Assembly (NCBI RefSeq): GCF_023073415.1
Contig: NZ_JADPJL010000065.1
Coordinates: forward strand, 62,001-126,000
DNA: 64,000 nucleotides
Source of the DNA: Bradyrhizobium sp. 190
Lineage (GTDB): Bacteria; Pseudomonadota; Alphaproteobacteria; Rhizobiales; Xanthobacteraceae
Direction of reading: 5' to 3'
The position numbers and the translations under genes were made by a program. This document shows positions 34,857 through 43,629 of the stretch, piece by piece. The notes beneath the pieces are model-generated. The model did no database searches. It saw nothing but the letters and a program-made list of their open reading frames with translations, and was not told the origin of the DNA. Numbering within the stretch: position 1 is the first letter of the stretch; each line of letters opens with the position of its first letter.

Positions 34857-35833
34857 CACTCACCGACAGCCACCAGCCCAAAACCGCCGGCGCCGCGACC
34901 AGGCCCGCCGTGTTCGTTGACGGCGCCTCCGGAACGACGGGCCTCGGCATTCAGGAGCGCCTTCGGCTGCAGAACGACGTCGTGGTGAAAAGCATCGCCG
35001 AGGATAAGCGCAAGGATGCCGGCGCCAAGCGGGCGCTGATGGAGGAGGTCGACCTCGTCATCCTCTGCCTGCCTGACGATGCCGCGAAGGAAACCGTGGC
35101 CCTGATCGACGGCATGGGTGCTTCGGCGCCCAAGGTGCTCGACGCCTCGACGGCTTTTCGAGTGGCCAGCGACTGGACGTACGGCTTTCCGGAACTCACG
35201 CCTGACCAGGCCGACAAGATCCGGACCGCGCGCAAGGTTTCGAATCCCGGCTGCTATCCGACCGGCGGCATCGCGCTGCTGCGGCCGTTGGTCGATGCCG
35301 GCCTGTTGCCTGCGGACTATCCGGTCACCATCAACGCCGTCAGCGGCTATTCGGGCGGCGGCAAGTCGATGATCACGAGTTTTGAGGATGGCAGCGCGCC
35401 GTCCTTCGAGCTCTATGGCCTCGGCTTCGAGCACAAGCATCTGCCGGAGACGCAGCTTTACTCAAAACTGACGCGGCGGCCGATCTTCGTGCCGTCGGTC
35501 GGCAATTATCGGCAGGGCATGCTGGTCTCGGTGCCGCTGCATCTCGACACGCTGACGGGCAAGCCTGGTGGCGCTGACCTGCACGCGGCGCTGGCGAAAC
35601 GCTACGCCGGGAGCAAATACGTCTCGGTCATGCCGCTTGAGAACGCGGCGACCAAGGGCGGGCGGATCGAGCCCGAGGCGCTCAACGAGACCAACAAGCT
35701 CGAACTCTACATCTTTGCCAGCGACAAACATCGTCAGGCGGTGCTGGTCGCGCGGCTCGACAATCTGGGCAAGGGTGCCTCGGGCGCCGCCGTGCAGAAC
35801 ATGCGGCTGATGCTCGGCCTTGCCGACAAGTAA
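34853..35833 (+). CDS. argC: N-acetyl-gamma-glutamyl-phosphate reductase, short type
   Basis: A 326-residue reductase of arginine biosynthesis that converts N-acetylglutamyl phosphate to the semialdehyde. The NADP motif is DGASGTTGLG and the catalytic cysteine is Cys134 in SNPGCYPTGG. HKHLPE and VPSVGNYRQGM are marks of the shorter (type 2) AGPR family, distinct from the classical enzyme encoded next door. The ATGA overlap couples it to the PaiB-like gene. Confidence 0.92.
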   Translation: MTLTDSHQPKTAGAATRPAVFVDGASGTTGLGIQERLRLQNDVVVKSIAEDKRKDAGAKRALMEEVDLVILCLPDDAAKETVALIDGMGASAPKVLDASTAFRVASDWTYGFPELTPDQADKIRTARKVSNPGCYPTGGIALLRPLVDAGLLPADYPVTINAVSGYSGGGKSMITSFEDGSAPSFELYGLGFEHKHLPETQLYSKLTRRPIFVPSVGNYRQGMLVSVPLHLDTLTGKPGGADLHAALAKRYAGSKYVSVMPLENAATKGGRIEPEALNETNKLELYIFASDKHRQAVLVARLDNLGKGASGAAVQNMRLMLGLADK

Positions 35834-35867
35834 CTGATCCGGCGTTGCTGCGAGGCAAGCCCGGTGG

Positions 35868-35912
35868 GACGAAACGACGTTGCAATTCTACCGCGGCAAG
35901 ATAATCAAATGA
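35868..35912 (+). pseudogene. relic of the methyltransferase 5' end
   Basis: The frame from 35868 reads DETTLQFYRGKIIK then stop, closely matching the start of the methyltransferase at 36993 (DEETLQFYRGN). Nineteen bases (TGCAATTCTACCGCGGCAA) are identical at 35881-35899 and 37009-37027. A GTG precedes it but is out of frame by one base. It suggests that a methyltransferase start once followed the short argC gene, before insertion or duplication of the second argC. Confidence 0.5.
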
Positions 35913-35931
35913 CGCCTGAAGGGAACGCGTG

Positions 35932-36978
35932 ATGAGCTCGAAGAAGGTCGGCATTCTCGGCGCCTCCGGTTACACCGGGGCCGACGCGGTGCGCCTGTTG
36001 GCGCGGCACCCGAATGCCGAGATCACGGCTCTGACCGCCAATACCCACGCCGGCAAGTCGATGGGCGAGGTGTTTCCGCATTTCTTCATGCTTGACCTGC
36101 CGAAACTGGTTGAATGGGAGAAGGTCGACTGGACCAGCCTCGATGCGGTGTTCTGCGGGCTGCCGCACGGCACCACGCAGGAGATCATCGCCGCCGTCCT
36201 CAAGGCCAACCCGAAGATCAAGGTTCTCGACATGTCGGCCGACTTCCGGCTGCGCAACAAGGACACCTATGCGCAATGGTACGGCCACGAGCACCGGGCG
36301 CTCGAACTGCAGGGCGAAGCCGTGTACGGCCTCACCGAGTTTTACCGGGAGAAGATCACGTCTGCGCGGCTGGTCGCCTGTCCCGGCTGCTATCCGACCG
36401 CGGCGCTGCTCGCGCTGGTGCCGCTTGCGAAAGCCAAATTGATCGACGTCGACGACATCGTCATCGATGCAAAATCGGGTGTCACCGGCGCCGGGCGCGG
36501 ACTGAAGCAGAACACGCTGTTCAGCGAGGCGGGCGAGGGGCTGTCGCCCTATTCGGTCGGCACCCATCGGCACGCGCCTGAGATCGAGCAGGAGATCGGT
36601 GTCGCCGCAGGCTCGGCGGTGACGGTGAATTTCACACCGCACCTCATTCCGATGGCGCGGGGCGAACTCTGCACGTCCTATGTGAAACTCAATGGCGCAA
36701 CGCCGGACGATTTGCGCGCCGCGCTTGAGAAAGCCTACGCCAACGAACCCTTCGTGCATGTTGCGAAGAAGGGCGTGCTGCCGCAGACCCAGAACGTGCG
36801 CGGCTCCAACTATGTACAGATCGGCGTCGTCGCCGATCGTATCAAGAACCGGGCGATCGTGATTTCCACGCTCGACAATCTGGTGAAGGGCTCGGCGGGG
36901 CAGGCCATCCAGAACATGAACCTGATGTTCGGGCTGCCTGAAACGGCCGGACTGGAGCAGATCGCGCTGTTCCCGTGA
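35932..36978 (+). CDS. argC: N-acetyl-gamma-glutamyl-phosphate reductase, classical type
   Basis: A 348-residue AGPR type 1 enzyme, same reaction as the upstream paralogue. The NADP motif is GASGYTGADAVRLL, the catalytic cysteine is Cys153 in ACPGCYPTAAL, and PFVHV, QTQNVRGSNY and the C-terminal DNLVKGSAGQAIQNMN are typical. The ATG at 35932 (AAGGGA upstream) is preferred over the adjacent GTG at 35929. Two non-orthologous argC forms in one operon is unusual. Confidence 0.95.
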   Translation: MSSKKVGILGASGYTGADAVRLLARHPNAEITALTANTHAGKSMGEVFPHFFMLDLPKLVEWEKVDWTSLDAVFCGLPHGTTQEIIAAVLKANPKIKVLDMSADFRLRNKDTYAQWYGHEHRALELQGEAVYGLTEFYREKITSARLVACPGCYPTAALLALVPLAKAKLIDVDDIVIDAKSGVTGAGRGLKQNTLFSEAGEGLSPYSVGTHRHAPEIEQEIGVAAGSAVTVNFTPHLIPMARGELCTSYVKLNGATPDDLRAALEKAYANEPFVHVAKKGVLPQTQNVRGSNYVQIGVVADRIKNRAIVISTLDNLVKGSAGQAIQNMNLMFGLPETAGLEQIALFP

Positions 36979-36992
36979 CGTGAGGTGCCGCG

Positions 36993-37586
36993 GTGGACGA
37001 GGAAACGCTGCAATTCTACCGCGGCAACGCCGAGGCCTATGCCGGGCGCGAGATCACCTCGCGTCAGGCGCGGCTGACGGCGTTTCTGGCGCTGCTTCCG
37101 CCGGGCGCGGCCATTCTCGAACTCGGATGCGGCGCTGGCGGCGACACGGCGGAAATGCTGGCCCACGGGTTCGATGTTCGCGCAACCGACGGGTCGCCGG
37201 AAATGGCTGCCGTTGCGTCGAAGCGTCTCGGCCGCGTCGTCGCGACGCTCCTGTTTCATGACCTCGATGAGGTCGAGGCGTACGACGCCGTCTGGGCCAA
37301 CGCCTGCCTGCTTCATGTGCCAAGGCCTGAGCTTGCGAATGTTCTCGCGCGGATTTGGCGCGCGCTGAAGCCTGCGGGCTATTTCTTCGCAAGCTACAAG
37401 GAAGGCGATGGCGACGGCCGCGACACGCTCAATCGCTACTACAATTATCCGTCACCGGACTGGCTGCGTGCGACCTATGCCGATGCGGGCAAATGGAACT
37501 CGCTGTCGATCGAGCGCGGTGAAGTCAAAGGCTTCGACGACAAGATGGCGTCGATGCTGTTTGTCGTTGCCAAAAAAGGCGGCTGA
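36993..37586 (+). CDS. class I SAM-dependent methyltransferase
   Basis: A 197-residue methyltransferase with motif I ILELGCGAGGDTAEML (about 41-56), the acidic ATDGSPEM for the ribose, and the motif YDAVWANACLLHVPRPEL. The start is GTG 36993, 14 bases after the argC stop, giving MDEETLQFYRGNAEAYAGRE. It is similar to small cytoplasmic methyltransferases acting on metabolites; the substrate is unknown. A fragment of its 5' end is repeated upstream of the classical argC. Confidence 0.9.
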   Translation: MDEETLQFYRGNAEAYAGREITSRQARLTAFLALLPPGAAILELGCGAGGDTAEMLAHGFDVRATDGSPEMAAVASKRLGRVVATLLFHDLDEVEAYDAVWANACLLHVPRPELANVLARIWRALKPAGYFFASYKEGDGDGRDTLNRYYNYPSPDWLRATYADAGKWNSLSIERGEVKGFDDKMASMLFVVAKKGG

Positions 37587-37766
37587 AGAACGGCTTCCAA
37601 GCCCGTGATATTGCCCGGATATTGCCGCAGTTCGTAGCGTGAGAGAGATCGCCGGAGGATGTGGCTGGCAGGCTACAGCTTTAAGATACGAATCCGTTAA
37701 GGACATTCCGAGTGCCAACAGCGCGTGTGTTGGAAAGTTGGGAATGCCGGACTGGGAATGCCGTAA

Positions 37767-39177
37767 ATGAAATTGAAGACGTACTTGCTGGCCACCGCTC
37801 TCATTGGGATCCGCCCCCTCGATCGCCGCAGACCTCGCCGCCCGTCCCTACACCAAAGCTCCAGCACTGGCCGCCGTCTACGATTGGACCGGCTTTTACA
37901 TCGGCGTCAACGCAGGCGTCGGGCTTGGCCGTGATCGCCTTCAGCACGATTGGATTGGCGCAGGCACGCCTTATTCGTTCTACACGTCGCCGCAGGGCGG
38001 CTTCGGTGGTGGCCAGTTCGGCTACAACTGGCAGACGGGTTCGGTGCTTGGCCCGATCGTTTTCGGTGTCGAGGCAGATTTCCAGGGCGCTGGCCTGAGC
38101 GATGATCGCACCAATTTTTCGATTATCGCTGTCAACACGGCCTACAGCCAGAAACTCGACTGGTTCGGCACTGCACGAGGGCGCATCGGTATCGCCAATG
38201 GTCCGGTGCTGAGCTATGTGACCGCAGGCTACGCATTCGGGAACGTCAAGACCAATGCGACCCAATCGGCACTCGGCGTCACCTCGACGTTCTCGACGGA
38301 CCGCACGCAGAGTGGATGGGTCGTCGGCAGCGGCGTCGAAGCGGCGCTGGGCGGGAACTGGACCGGAAAGATCGAGTACCTCTACCTCAATCTCGGCAAC
38401 AAGACCGATGCTTCGACGCTCTTTGCTCCGACCACGATCAACACCGAGATTCGTGAAAACATCTTTCGCGTCGGCCTGAACTATCGGATCGGTGGCAAGG
38501 CTTATGCGCCGGTCGCTGCCGCCAACTGGGCTGGTTTCTATCTCGGCGGCAATTTCGGTTCCGGCACCGGCCGGGATCGTAGCTCCATGAGCATACCGGC
38601 GGCGGGGATCGTTGAGACCTTCAACCTCGCGCCCGACGGGATCAATGGCGGCGTCCAGGCGGGTTACAACTGGCAGGCAGCCAACTGGGTGTTCGGTCTG
38701 GAGGCCGATATTCAGGGCAGCACGCAGAAAGACAACAAGACTTGCGTGACCTTCTGTACCCCGGGTCTGGTTCTCGCGGCCTATGACGCCACGCTGCCGT
38801 GGTTCGGCACGGTGCGCGGGCGGCTGGGTTATTCGGTGGGATCAACCCTGTTCTATGCCACCGGCGGTCTCGCTTACGGCAGCATCAAGACCAAGATCGC
38901 CACGAACTCGTTCGTCGGCCCGGTGACGCAATCCTTCTCGCACACCAATACCGGCTGGACCGCGGGTGCGGGCATCGAAATGCCCTTTACGCTGCTGGGA
39001 TTGCTGGGCCCGAACTGGACCACCAAGACCGAATACCTCTACGTCGACCTCGGTTCGACGTCGGACAGCTTCATCTTCGGTGCTACCCCGGCGACGACGA
39101 CCCGATCCGTGACCGAGCACGTCTTCCGCACGGGCATCAACTACCACTTCAATTCGCCGGTCGTCGCGAAGTACTGA
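37767..39177 (+). CDS. double-length outer-membrane barrel protein with frameshift in the signal peptide
   Basis: Two tandem Omp25-like domains: the first from ADLAARPYTKAPALAAVYDWTGFYIGV, the second from about residue 232 of the open frame (PVAAANWAGFYLGGNFGSG), ending FNSPVVAKY. The signal peptide starts at ATG 37767 (MKLKTYLLATALI) but in another frame. It joins the mature frame (GSAPSIA, cleavage before ADLAAR) only if one G of GGG at 37806-37808 is removed. So the gene is either broken by one inserted base or the base is a sequencing error. The longest single open frame begins at TTG 37804 and lacks a signal. A strong terminator follows. Confidence 0.8.
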
Positions 39178-39202
39178 GCGTCATTTCAGGACGCATCAAC
39201 GA

Positions 39203-39230
39203 AAAACCCCGGGCCGAGGCCCGGGGTTTT
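39203..39230. terminator. bidirectional intrinsic terminator
   Basis: AAAACCCCGGGCC and GGCCCGGGGTTTT form a stem of up to 13 bp around a tiny loop (39203-39230). T runs follow on both strands. It lies 26 bases after the barrel gene and 30 bases past the stop of the convergent MAPEG gene, so it probably serves both. Confidence 0.88.
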
Positions 39231-39259
39231 GCTTTGGCTTACGTATCGTGAAACGAACC

Positions 39260-39658
39260 TCAAACCACCTTGAAGATTGCCAGCGCCAGCACGGCTTGCG
39301 CCAGGAAGCCGACGGTGAAGGCCAGTGTGCGGAACACCGGCAAGCCCAGCGTGTAGACGATCAGATGGGCGACACGGGCCCAGAAATACACGGCGCAGGC
39401 CATCACGGTCCATCTGTCCGAATAGTCGATGGCGTTGAGGATCAGGACCAGCGGTGCAAAGATGATCAGGTTCTCGATCGCGTTGTCGTGCGCGAACATC
39501 AGCCGGTTGGCCCAGTCCGCATGCGGCTTGTCGTTGCGCGAGGGGTTGGCCATGGCGCCGGAGAGGCCGCGCACCTGACAGCGGTTGATGATGTAGGGAA
39601 CCCACAACAGCCCGGTCAAAATCACGGTGAGAGTCAGCCAGAACAATTCGCGGGTCAT
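39260..39658 (-). CDS. MAPEG family membrane protein
   Basis: A 132-residue protein with four membrane segments and the MAPEG pattern (NRCQVRGLSGAMANPSRNDKPHADWANRLMFAHDNAIENLIIF, read in parts). Eukaryotic members are glutathione transferases or eicosanoid enzymes; bacterial roles are mostly unknown. The ATG at 39658 (MTRELFWL) has GAGGGGG upstream and is preferred over the in-frame ATG at 39682. It is transcribed alone. Confidence 0.88.
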   Translation of the reverse strand: MTRELFWLTLTVILTGLLWVPYIINRCQVRGLSGAMANPSRNDKPHADWANRLMFAHDNAIENLIIFAPLVLILNAIDYSDRWTVMACAVYFWARVAHLIVYTLGLPVFRTLAFTVGFLAQAVLALAIFKVV

Positions 39659-39728
39659 TGTTTCCCCCTCAACTGATTTCAAATCCCGGCGCGGGATGGC
39701 CGATTATACCGGACAACGCGAGTCGGCG

Positions 39729-41531
39729 CTATGCGCGGACCTTGACGTAGCTGCCGGGCGCGTCCTCGATCGGCGGCATCTCCTCGGAGCCGACGGGGCG
39801 CGCGGGCACCTGCTCGGCGTCCAGGCTCTCCAGCCATTGCCGCCAGTCGGGCCACCACGAGCCCTTGTGCTCGGTGGCATTCCTTAGCCAGTCGGCGAGC
39901 GTGACGTCCTTGATCTTGTCGTTGGTCCAGTACTGGTACTTGCCGCCGGCCGGCGGGTTGACCACGCCGGCGATGTGGCCGGAGCCGGACAGCACATACT
40001 TCACCGGGCCGCCGAAGAACTGCGAGCCGTAGAGCACTGAATCCGCCGGCGCGATGTGATCCTCTTTGGTCGCCAGATTGTAGACGGGCACCTTGACCTT
40101 CGACAGGTCGAGCAGCGTGTTGTCGAGCACCATGCTGCCGGTGGAGAGCCGGTTCTCCAGATAGCAGTTGCGCAGATAATACGAATGGTTGGCCGCCGGC
40201 ATCCGCGTGGCGTCGGAGTTCCAGTGCAACAGGTCGAAGGCGGAGGGCGGGTTTCCCTTCAGATAATTGCTGACGACGTAGGACCAGATCAGGTCGTTGG
40301 AGCGCAGCATGTTGAAGGCCATCGCCATCCTGCTGCCTTCGAGCACGCCGGCGGCGTGCATGTCGCGCTCAAGCGCCGAGATCTGGTCTTCATCGACGAA
40401 CACCAGCAGATCGCCCGCATGGGTGAAGTCGACCTGCGCCGCAAAGAACGTCGCAGAGGTGACGCGCTGGCGCCGCTTCTCCGCGAGCCATGCCAGCGTG
40501 GAGGCGAGCAGGGTGCCGCCGACGCAGTAACCGGCGGTATGGACCTTCATCTCGCCCGTCACCTTTTCGATGACGTCCATCGCGGTAAGCGGGCCTTCCT
40601 TCATGTAGTCGTCGAAGGTTTTCTTGCCGAGTTCCTTGTCGGGATTGACCCAGGAGATCACGAACACGGTGATGCCCTGGTCGACGCACCATTTGATGTA
40701 GGATTTTTCCGGCTTGAGATCGAGAATGTAGAACTTGTTGATCCAGGGCGGCACGATCAGAAGCGGCGTGCGCAGCACGGTCTCCGTGGTCGGCGTGTAC
40801 TGGATCAGCTGCATCAGCTCGTTCTGGAAGATCACCTTGCCCGGCGTCGTCGCCATGTTGACGCCGACGACGAGGTTCGTCGGGTCGGACTGGCGGATGC
40901 GCAGGGAGCCGCGGCCGGCTTCGATGTCTTCGGTGAGCATCTTCATGCCGCGGACGAGGTTGTCGCCGTTCGAGGCCAGCGTCTCGCGCAGCACTTCCGG
41001 ATTGGTGAGGATGAAATTCGACGGCGCGATTGCGTTGGTGATCTGCTGAACGTAGAACTCGGCCTTCTTGCGCGTGTGCGGATCGACGTCGGCGTTCTTC
41101 ACCAGTTCCTGCGCCCATTGTGCGGTGAGCAGATAGAGCTGCAGCACGAAATCGAAGAACTGGTTCGATTTCCACTCCGGATCCTTGAAGCGCTTGTCGC
41201 GCGGCGACGGCTCGATCGCAGGCTTGGCCTGTTCGCCGGCCATGCGGCGCGCCGCCTGGCCCCAGAGATCGAGATAGGCCTTGCCCATCCTGGTCTGCAG
41301 GTCTTCGGCGCGTTCCCTGTCCGTCATCCAGTATTCGGCCACCTTGGTGAACGTCTTGATGACTTCACCGATTTCACTGGGCGGCTTGTCCTTCGGTTCT
41401 CCGCCCTCGCGCGGCTTGAGATAGGCCGCGAGTGCTTGGCCGCTCGTCTCCATCGCCTTGGCGATGTTCATGGCGAAGGCTTCGGCGTTGAAGGAGTTCG
41501 CAGACTGCGTTTCGGTGTTGACGTCGCTCAT
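39729..41531 (-). CDS. phaC: class I poly(3-hydroxyalkanoate) synthase
   Basis: A 600-residue PHA synthase that polymerises hydroxyacyl-CoA into storage granules. The lipase-like box is GYCVGG with the catalytic cysteine; the Asp lies in TKEDHIAPADS and the His in GSGHIAGVVNPP. The N-terminal region with PSPRDKRFKDPEW is typical of class I. The start at ATG 41531 (MSDVNTETQ) is chosen over the upstream GTG in frame. No phaR, phasin or phaAB is adjacent in the window. A large antisense frame over this gene is a shadow. Confidence 0.95.
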   Translation of the reverse strand: MSDVNTETQSANSFNAEAFAMNIAKAMETSGQALAAYLKPREGGEPKDKPPSEIGEVIKTFTKVAEYWMTDRERAEDLQTRMGKAYLDLWGQAARRMAGEQAKPAIEPSPRDKRFKDPEWKSNQFFDFVLQLYLLTAQWAQELVKNADVDPHTRKKAEFYVQQITNAIAPSNFILTNPEVLRETLASNGDNLVRGMKMLTEDIEAGRGSLRIRQSDPTNLVVGVNMATTPGKVIFQNELMQLIQYTPTTETVLRTPLLIVPPWINKFYILDLKPEKSYIKWCVDQGITVFVISWVNPDKELGKKTFDDYMKEGPLTAMDVIEKVTGEMKVHTAGYCVGGTLLASTLAWLAEKRRQRVTSATFFAAQVDFTHAGDLLVFVDEDQISALERDMHAAGVLEGSRMAMAFNMLRSNDLIWSYVVSNYLKGNPPSAFDLLHWNSDATRMPAANHSYYLRNCYLENRLSTGSMVLDNTLLDLSKVKVPVYNLATKEDHIAPADSVLYGSQFFGGPVKYVLSGSGHIAGVVNPPAGGKYQYWTNDKIKDVTLADWLRNATEHKGSWWPDWRQWLESLDAEQVPARPVGSEEMPPIEDAPGSYVKVRA

Positions 41532-41605
41532 ATCAAGGACACTATAGCTTCGTTTCGCGTTCGTCACCGCGTGGATTGATGGCAAGAGGGTTGGCGTTAA
41601 CCCTG

Positions 41606-41652
41606 TTGCACTGCGATAAAGTTTGCGTGTTCACACAAGTTGCACACATTGC
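41606..41652. promoter_or_regulatory. TTGC-repeat region between phaC and the lipoprotein gene
   Basis: TTGCACTGC (41606-41614) and TTGCACACATTGC (41640-41652) occur 75-120 bases before the phaC start. The PHA regulator PhaR is known to bind TGC-rich sites in alphaproteobacteria, so these are candidate operators. The match is loose. Confidence 0.3.
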
Positions 41653-41828
41653 GGCCGCACCGATCACATTTGCTCTTTGGGCTTTAATCGTTTCGGGCGA
41701 CAATGGTTTGAACGGTTCTAGCGAAATCAACGCCGCGGGACGGCTTGGCGTTGCAAAGCTCGTACCACCGCATAGATGCGATCGTGTTGCGCGCGTGGTG
41801 CTCAGGTAGTTGGGGATTTTCTGAACGG

Positions 41829-42122
41829 ATGCCGGTCACTCGGACGATAAGGCTGTGGTCGATTGCCGCGCTGTTCGCGTCGGCATTTGCGCTTGGCGGC
41901 TGCTCGACCCAGATCGCGGATATGCCGGGCCTTGGCGTGCCGGCTGGCGCGCCCGAGCGTCCAAAGGAAGCCGGTGGCTATCTACCGGTGCATGACCTAC
42001 CGCCGGACCGCAACGAGGAGGCGATGAAGCCGGCTGAACTGGCTAAAATTCAGTCAGAATTGACGGCCGCCCGCGACCGTCAGGCGACGGCCGCTACCCC
42101 GGCCAAACCCGCTAAGAAGTAA
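41829..42122 (+). CDS. small lipoprotein of unknown function
   Basis: A 97-residue predicted lipoprotein: basic start, hydrophobic segment and lipobox ALGG with Cys25. The mature part is proline-, alanine- and lysine-rich and largely disordered, with a short helical stretch (EEAMKPAELAKIQSELTAARDRQAT). The ATG at 41829 is chosen because it makes a proper signal peptide; the frame is open further upstream. It diverges from phaC. No family is recognised. Confidence 0.75.
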   Translation: MPVTRTIRLWSIAALFASAFALGGCSTQIADMPGLGVPAGAPERPKEAGGYLPVHDLPPDRNEEAMKPAELAKIQSELTAARDRQATAATPAKPAKK

Positions 42123-42244
42123 GGAAGCTGCCGTTTCGGCGCGCTGTCCCGGCGCGAACCGGCCGACCCCGGATCGGGTCCATAAAAACTGGCGCTGCCG
42201 GGCTCCCGTGGTAAAAGAACCTAATTCAACCGCATTGCGGGTCC

Positions 42245-42326
42245 AGAGCGTTAGGGATCTCGCGCCTGAATTCGCTCTAAATCCTTGATTGAGCGCGACT
42301 TCTGACCGAAACCCAATCCGGTTTCG
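42245..42326. repeat. possible degenerate dispersed palindromic element
   Basis: The stretch holds AGAGCG (42245-42250) and CGCTCT (42273-42278) as arms, then CGAAACC-N6-GGTTTCG (42307-42326). The order of motifs (GAGCGCGACTT, then CCGAAA and CCGGTTTC) resembles a common rhizobial intergenic repeat. It is the upstream region of the aminotransferase and may equally be regulatory. Confidence 0.4.
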
Positions 42327-42381
42327 ATAGCCGCGAAGGTTCCCCCGATTCTGTCCCGCCGGTTGTCGGAGCAAGGGTCCC

Positions 42382-43602
42382 ATGGAAGATTTTTATCGCA
42401 TCCGCCGTCTGCCGCCTTACGTGTTCGAGAAGGTCAATCAGGCCAAGGCGGCCGCGCGCAATGCTGGGGCCGACATCATCGACATGGGCATGGGCAATCC
42501 GGACCTGCCGACACCGCCCCATGTGATCGAGAAGCTGAAGGAGACGCTGGGCAAACCGCGGACCGACCGCTACTCGGCCTCACGCGGCATCAACGGGCTG
42601 CGCAAGGCGCAAGCCGCCTACTACGCGCGGCGGTTCGGCGTGAAGCTCAATCCGGACACCCAGGTCGTGGCAACCCTCGGCTCGAAGGAAGGGTTTGCCA
42701 ATGTGGCGCAGGCGATCACCGCGCCAGGCGACGTCGTGCTGTGCCCCAATCCGAGCTATCCAATTCACGCCTTCGGCTTTCTGATGGCGGGCGGCGTGAT
42801 CCGCTCGGTGCCCTCGGAACCGACGCCGCAGTTTTTCGAGGCGGTGGAACGCGCGATCATCCATTCGATCCCGAAGCCGATCGCGCTGATCGTCTGCTAC
42901 CCCTCCAATCCGACCGCCTATGTCGCCGACCTCGATTTCTACAGGGATCTGGTGGCTTTCGCGAAGAAGCACGAGATCTTCATCCTGTCGGACCTGGCCT
43001 ATGCCGAGGTCTATTTCGACGAAAATAACCCGCCGCCCTCGGTGCTGCAGGTTCCCGGCGCGATCGACGTCACCGTCGAGTTCACCTCGATGTCGAAGAC
43101 GTTTTCAATGGCGGGCTGGCGCATGGGTTTTGCCGTCGGCAACGAGCGGATCATCGCCGCCCTGGCGCGAGTGAAATCCTACCTCGACTACGGCGCGTTC
43201 ACGCCGGTTCAAGTCGCCGCCACCGCCGCGCTGAACGGGCCGGACGATTGCATCAAGGAAATGCGCGACACCTACCGCAAGCGCCGCGACGCGCTGGTCG
43301 AATCGTTTGGCCGGGCGGGCTGGGAGATTCCGCCACCACAGGCCTCGATGTTTGCCTGGGCGCCGCTGCCCAAGACCTTCGAGGCCGTCGGCAGCATGCA
43401 GTTCGCGACCCTGATGGTGGAGAAGTCAGGCGTGGTGGTTTCGCCCGGCGTCGCCTTCGGCGAGCATGGCGAGGGCTATGTCCGCATCGCCATGGTGGAA
43501 AACGAGCAACGTATCCGCCAGGCCGCCCGCGGGGTGCGCCGCTTCCTTGAAAGCGGCATTGAAACGTTGCACAACGTGGTTCCTCTCGCCAATCGGCGCT
43601 AA
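42382..43602 (+). CDS. class I/II aminotransferase (AlaC / LL-DAP aminotransferase-like)
   Basis: A 406-residue PLP aminotransferase of fold type I. The PLP lysine is Lys239 in TSMSKTFSMAGWRMGF; GMGNPDLPTP, YPSNPTAY and RIAMVENEQRIRQA are typical of the AlaC/YfdZ group that is often annotated as LL-diaminopimelate aminotransferase. It lies 27 bases before hom, which suggests a role in amino acid metabolism of the aspartate family or pyruvate/alanine exchange. The precise substrate is not certain. Confidence 0.9.
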   Translation: MEDFYRIRRLPPYVFEKVNQAKAAARNAGADIIDMGMGNPDLPTPPHVIEKLKETLGKPRTDRYSASRGINGLRKAQAAYYARRFGVKLNPDTQVVATLGSKEGFANVAQAITAPGDVVLCPNPSYPIHAFGFLMAGGVIRSVPSEPTPQFFEAVERAIIHSIPKPIALIVCYPSNPTAYVADLDFYRDLVAFAKKHEIFILSDLAYAEVYFDENNPPPSVLQVPGAIDVTVEFTSMSKTFSMAGWRMGFAVGNERIIAALARVKSYLDYGAFTPVQVAATAALNGPDDCIKEMRDTYRKRRDALVESFGRAGWEIPPPQASMFAWAPLPKTFEAVGSMQFATLMVEKSGVVVSPGVAFGEHGEGYVRIAMVENEQRIRQAARGVRRFLESGIETLHNVVPLANRR

Positions 43603-43629
43603 TTCCTTCTATTGCAGGTTATCTCATTC

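Noticed and set aside
37804..37815. TTG at 37804 as true start of the double barrel gene
   Set aside because: It would produce an outer-membrane protein without signal peptide, although a perfect signal peptide lies just upstream one frame away.
40056..41579. 507-codon open frame on the plus strand opposite phaC
   Set aside because: It is an antisense shadow caused by GC-rich codon bias: it has no recognisable domain, while phaC on the other strand shows full family motifs. The same applies to 8120-9400, 10587-11936 and 11756-13018 on the minus strand and 20233-21594 on the plus strand.
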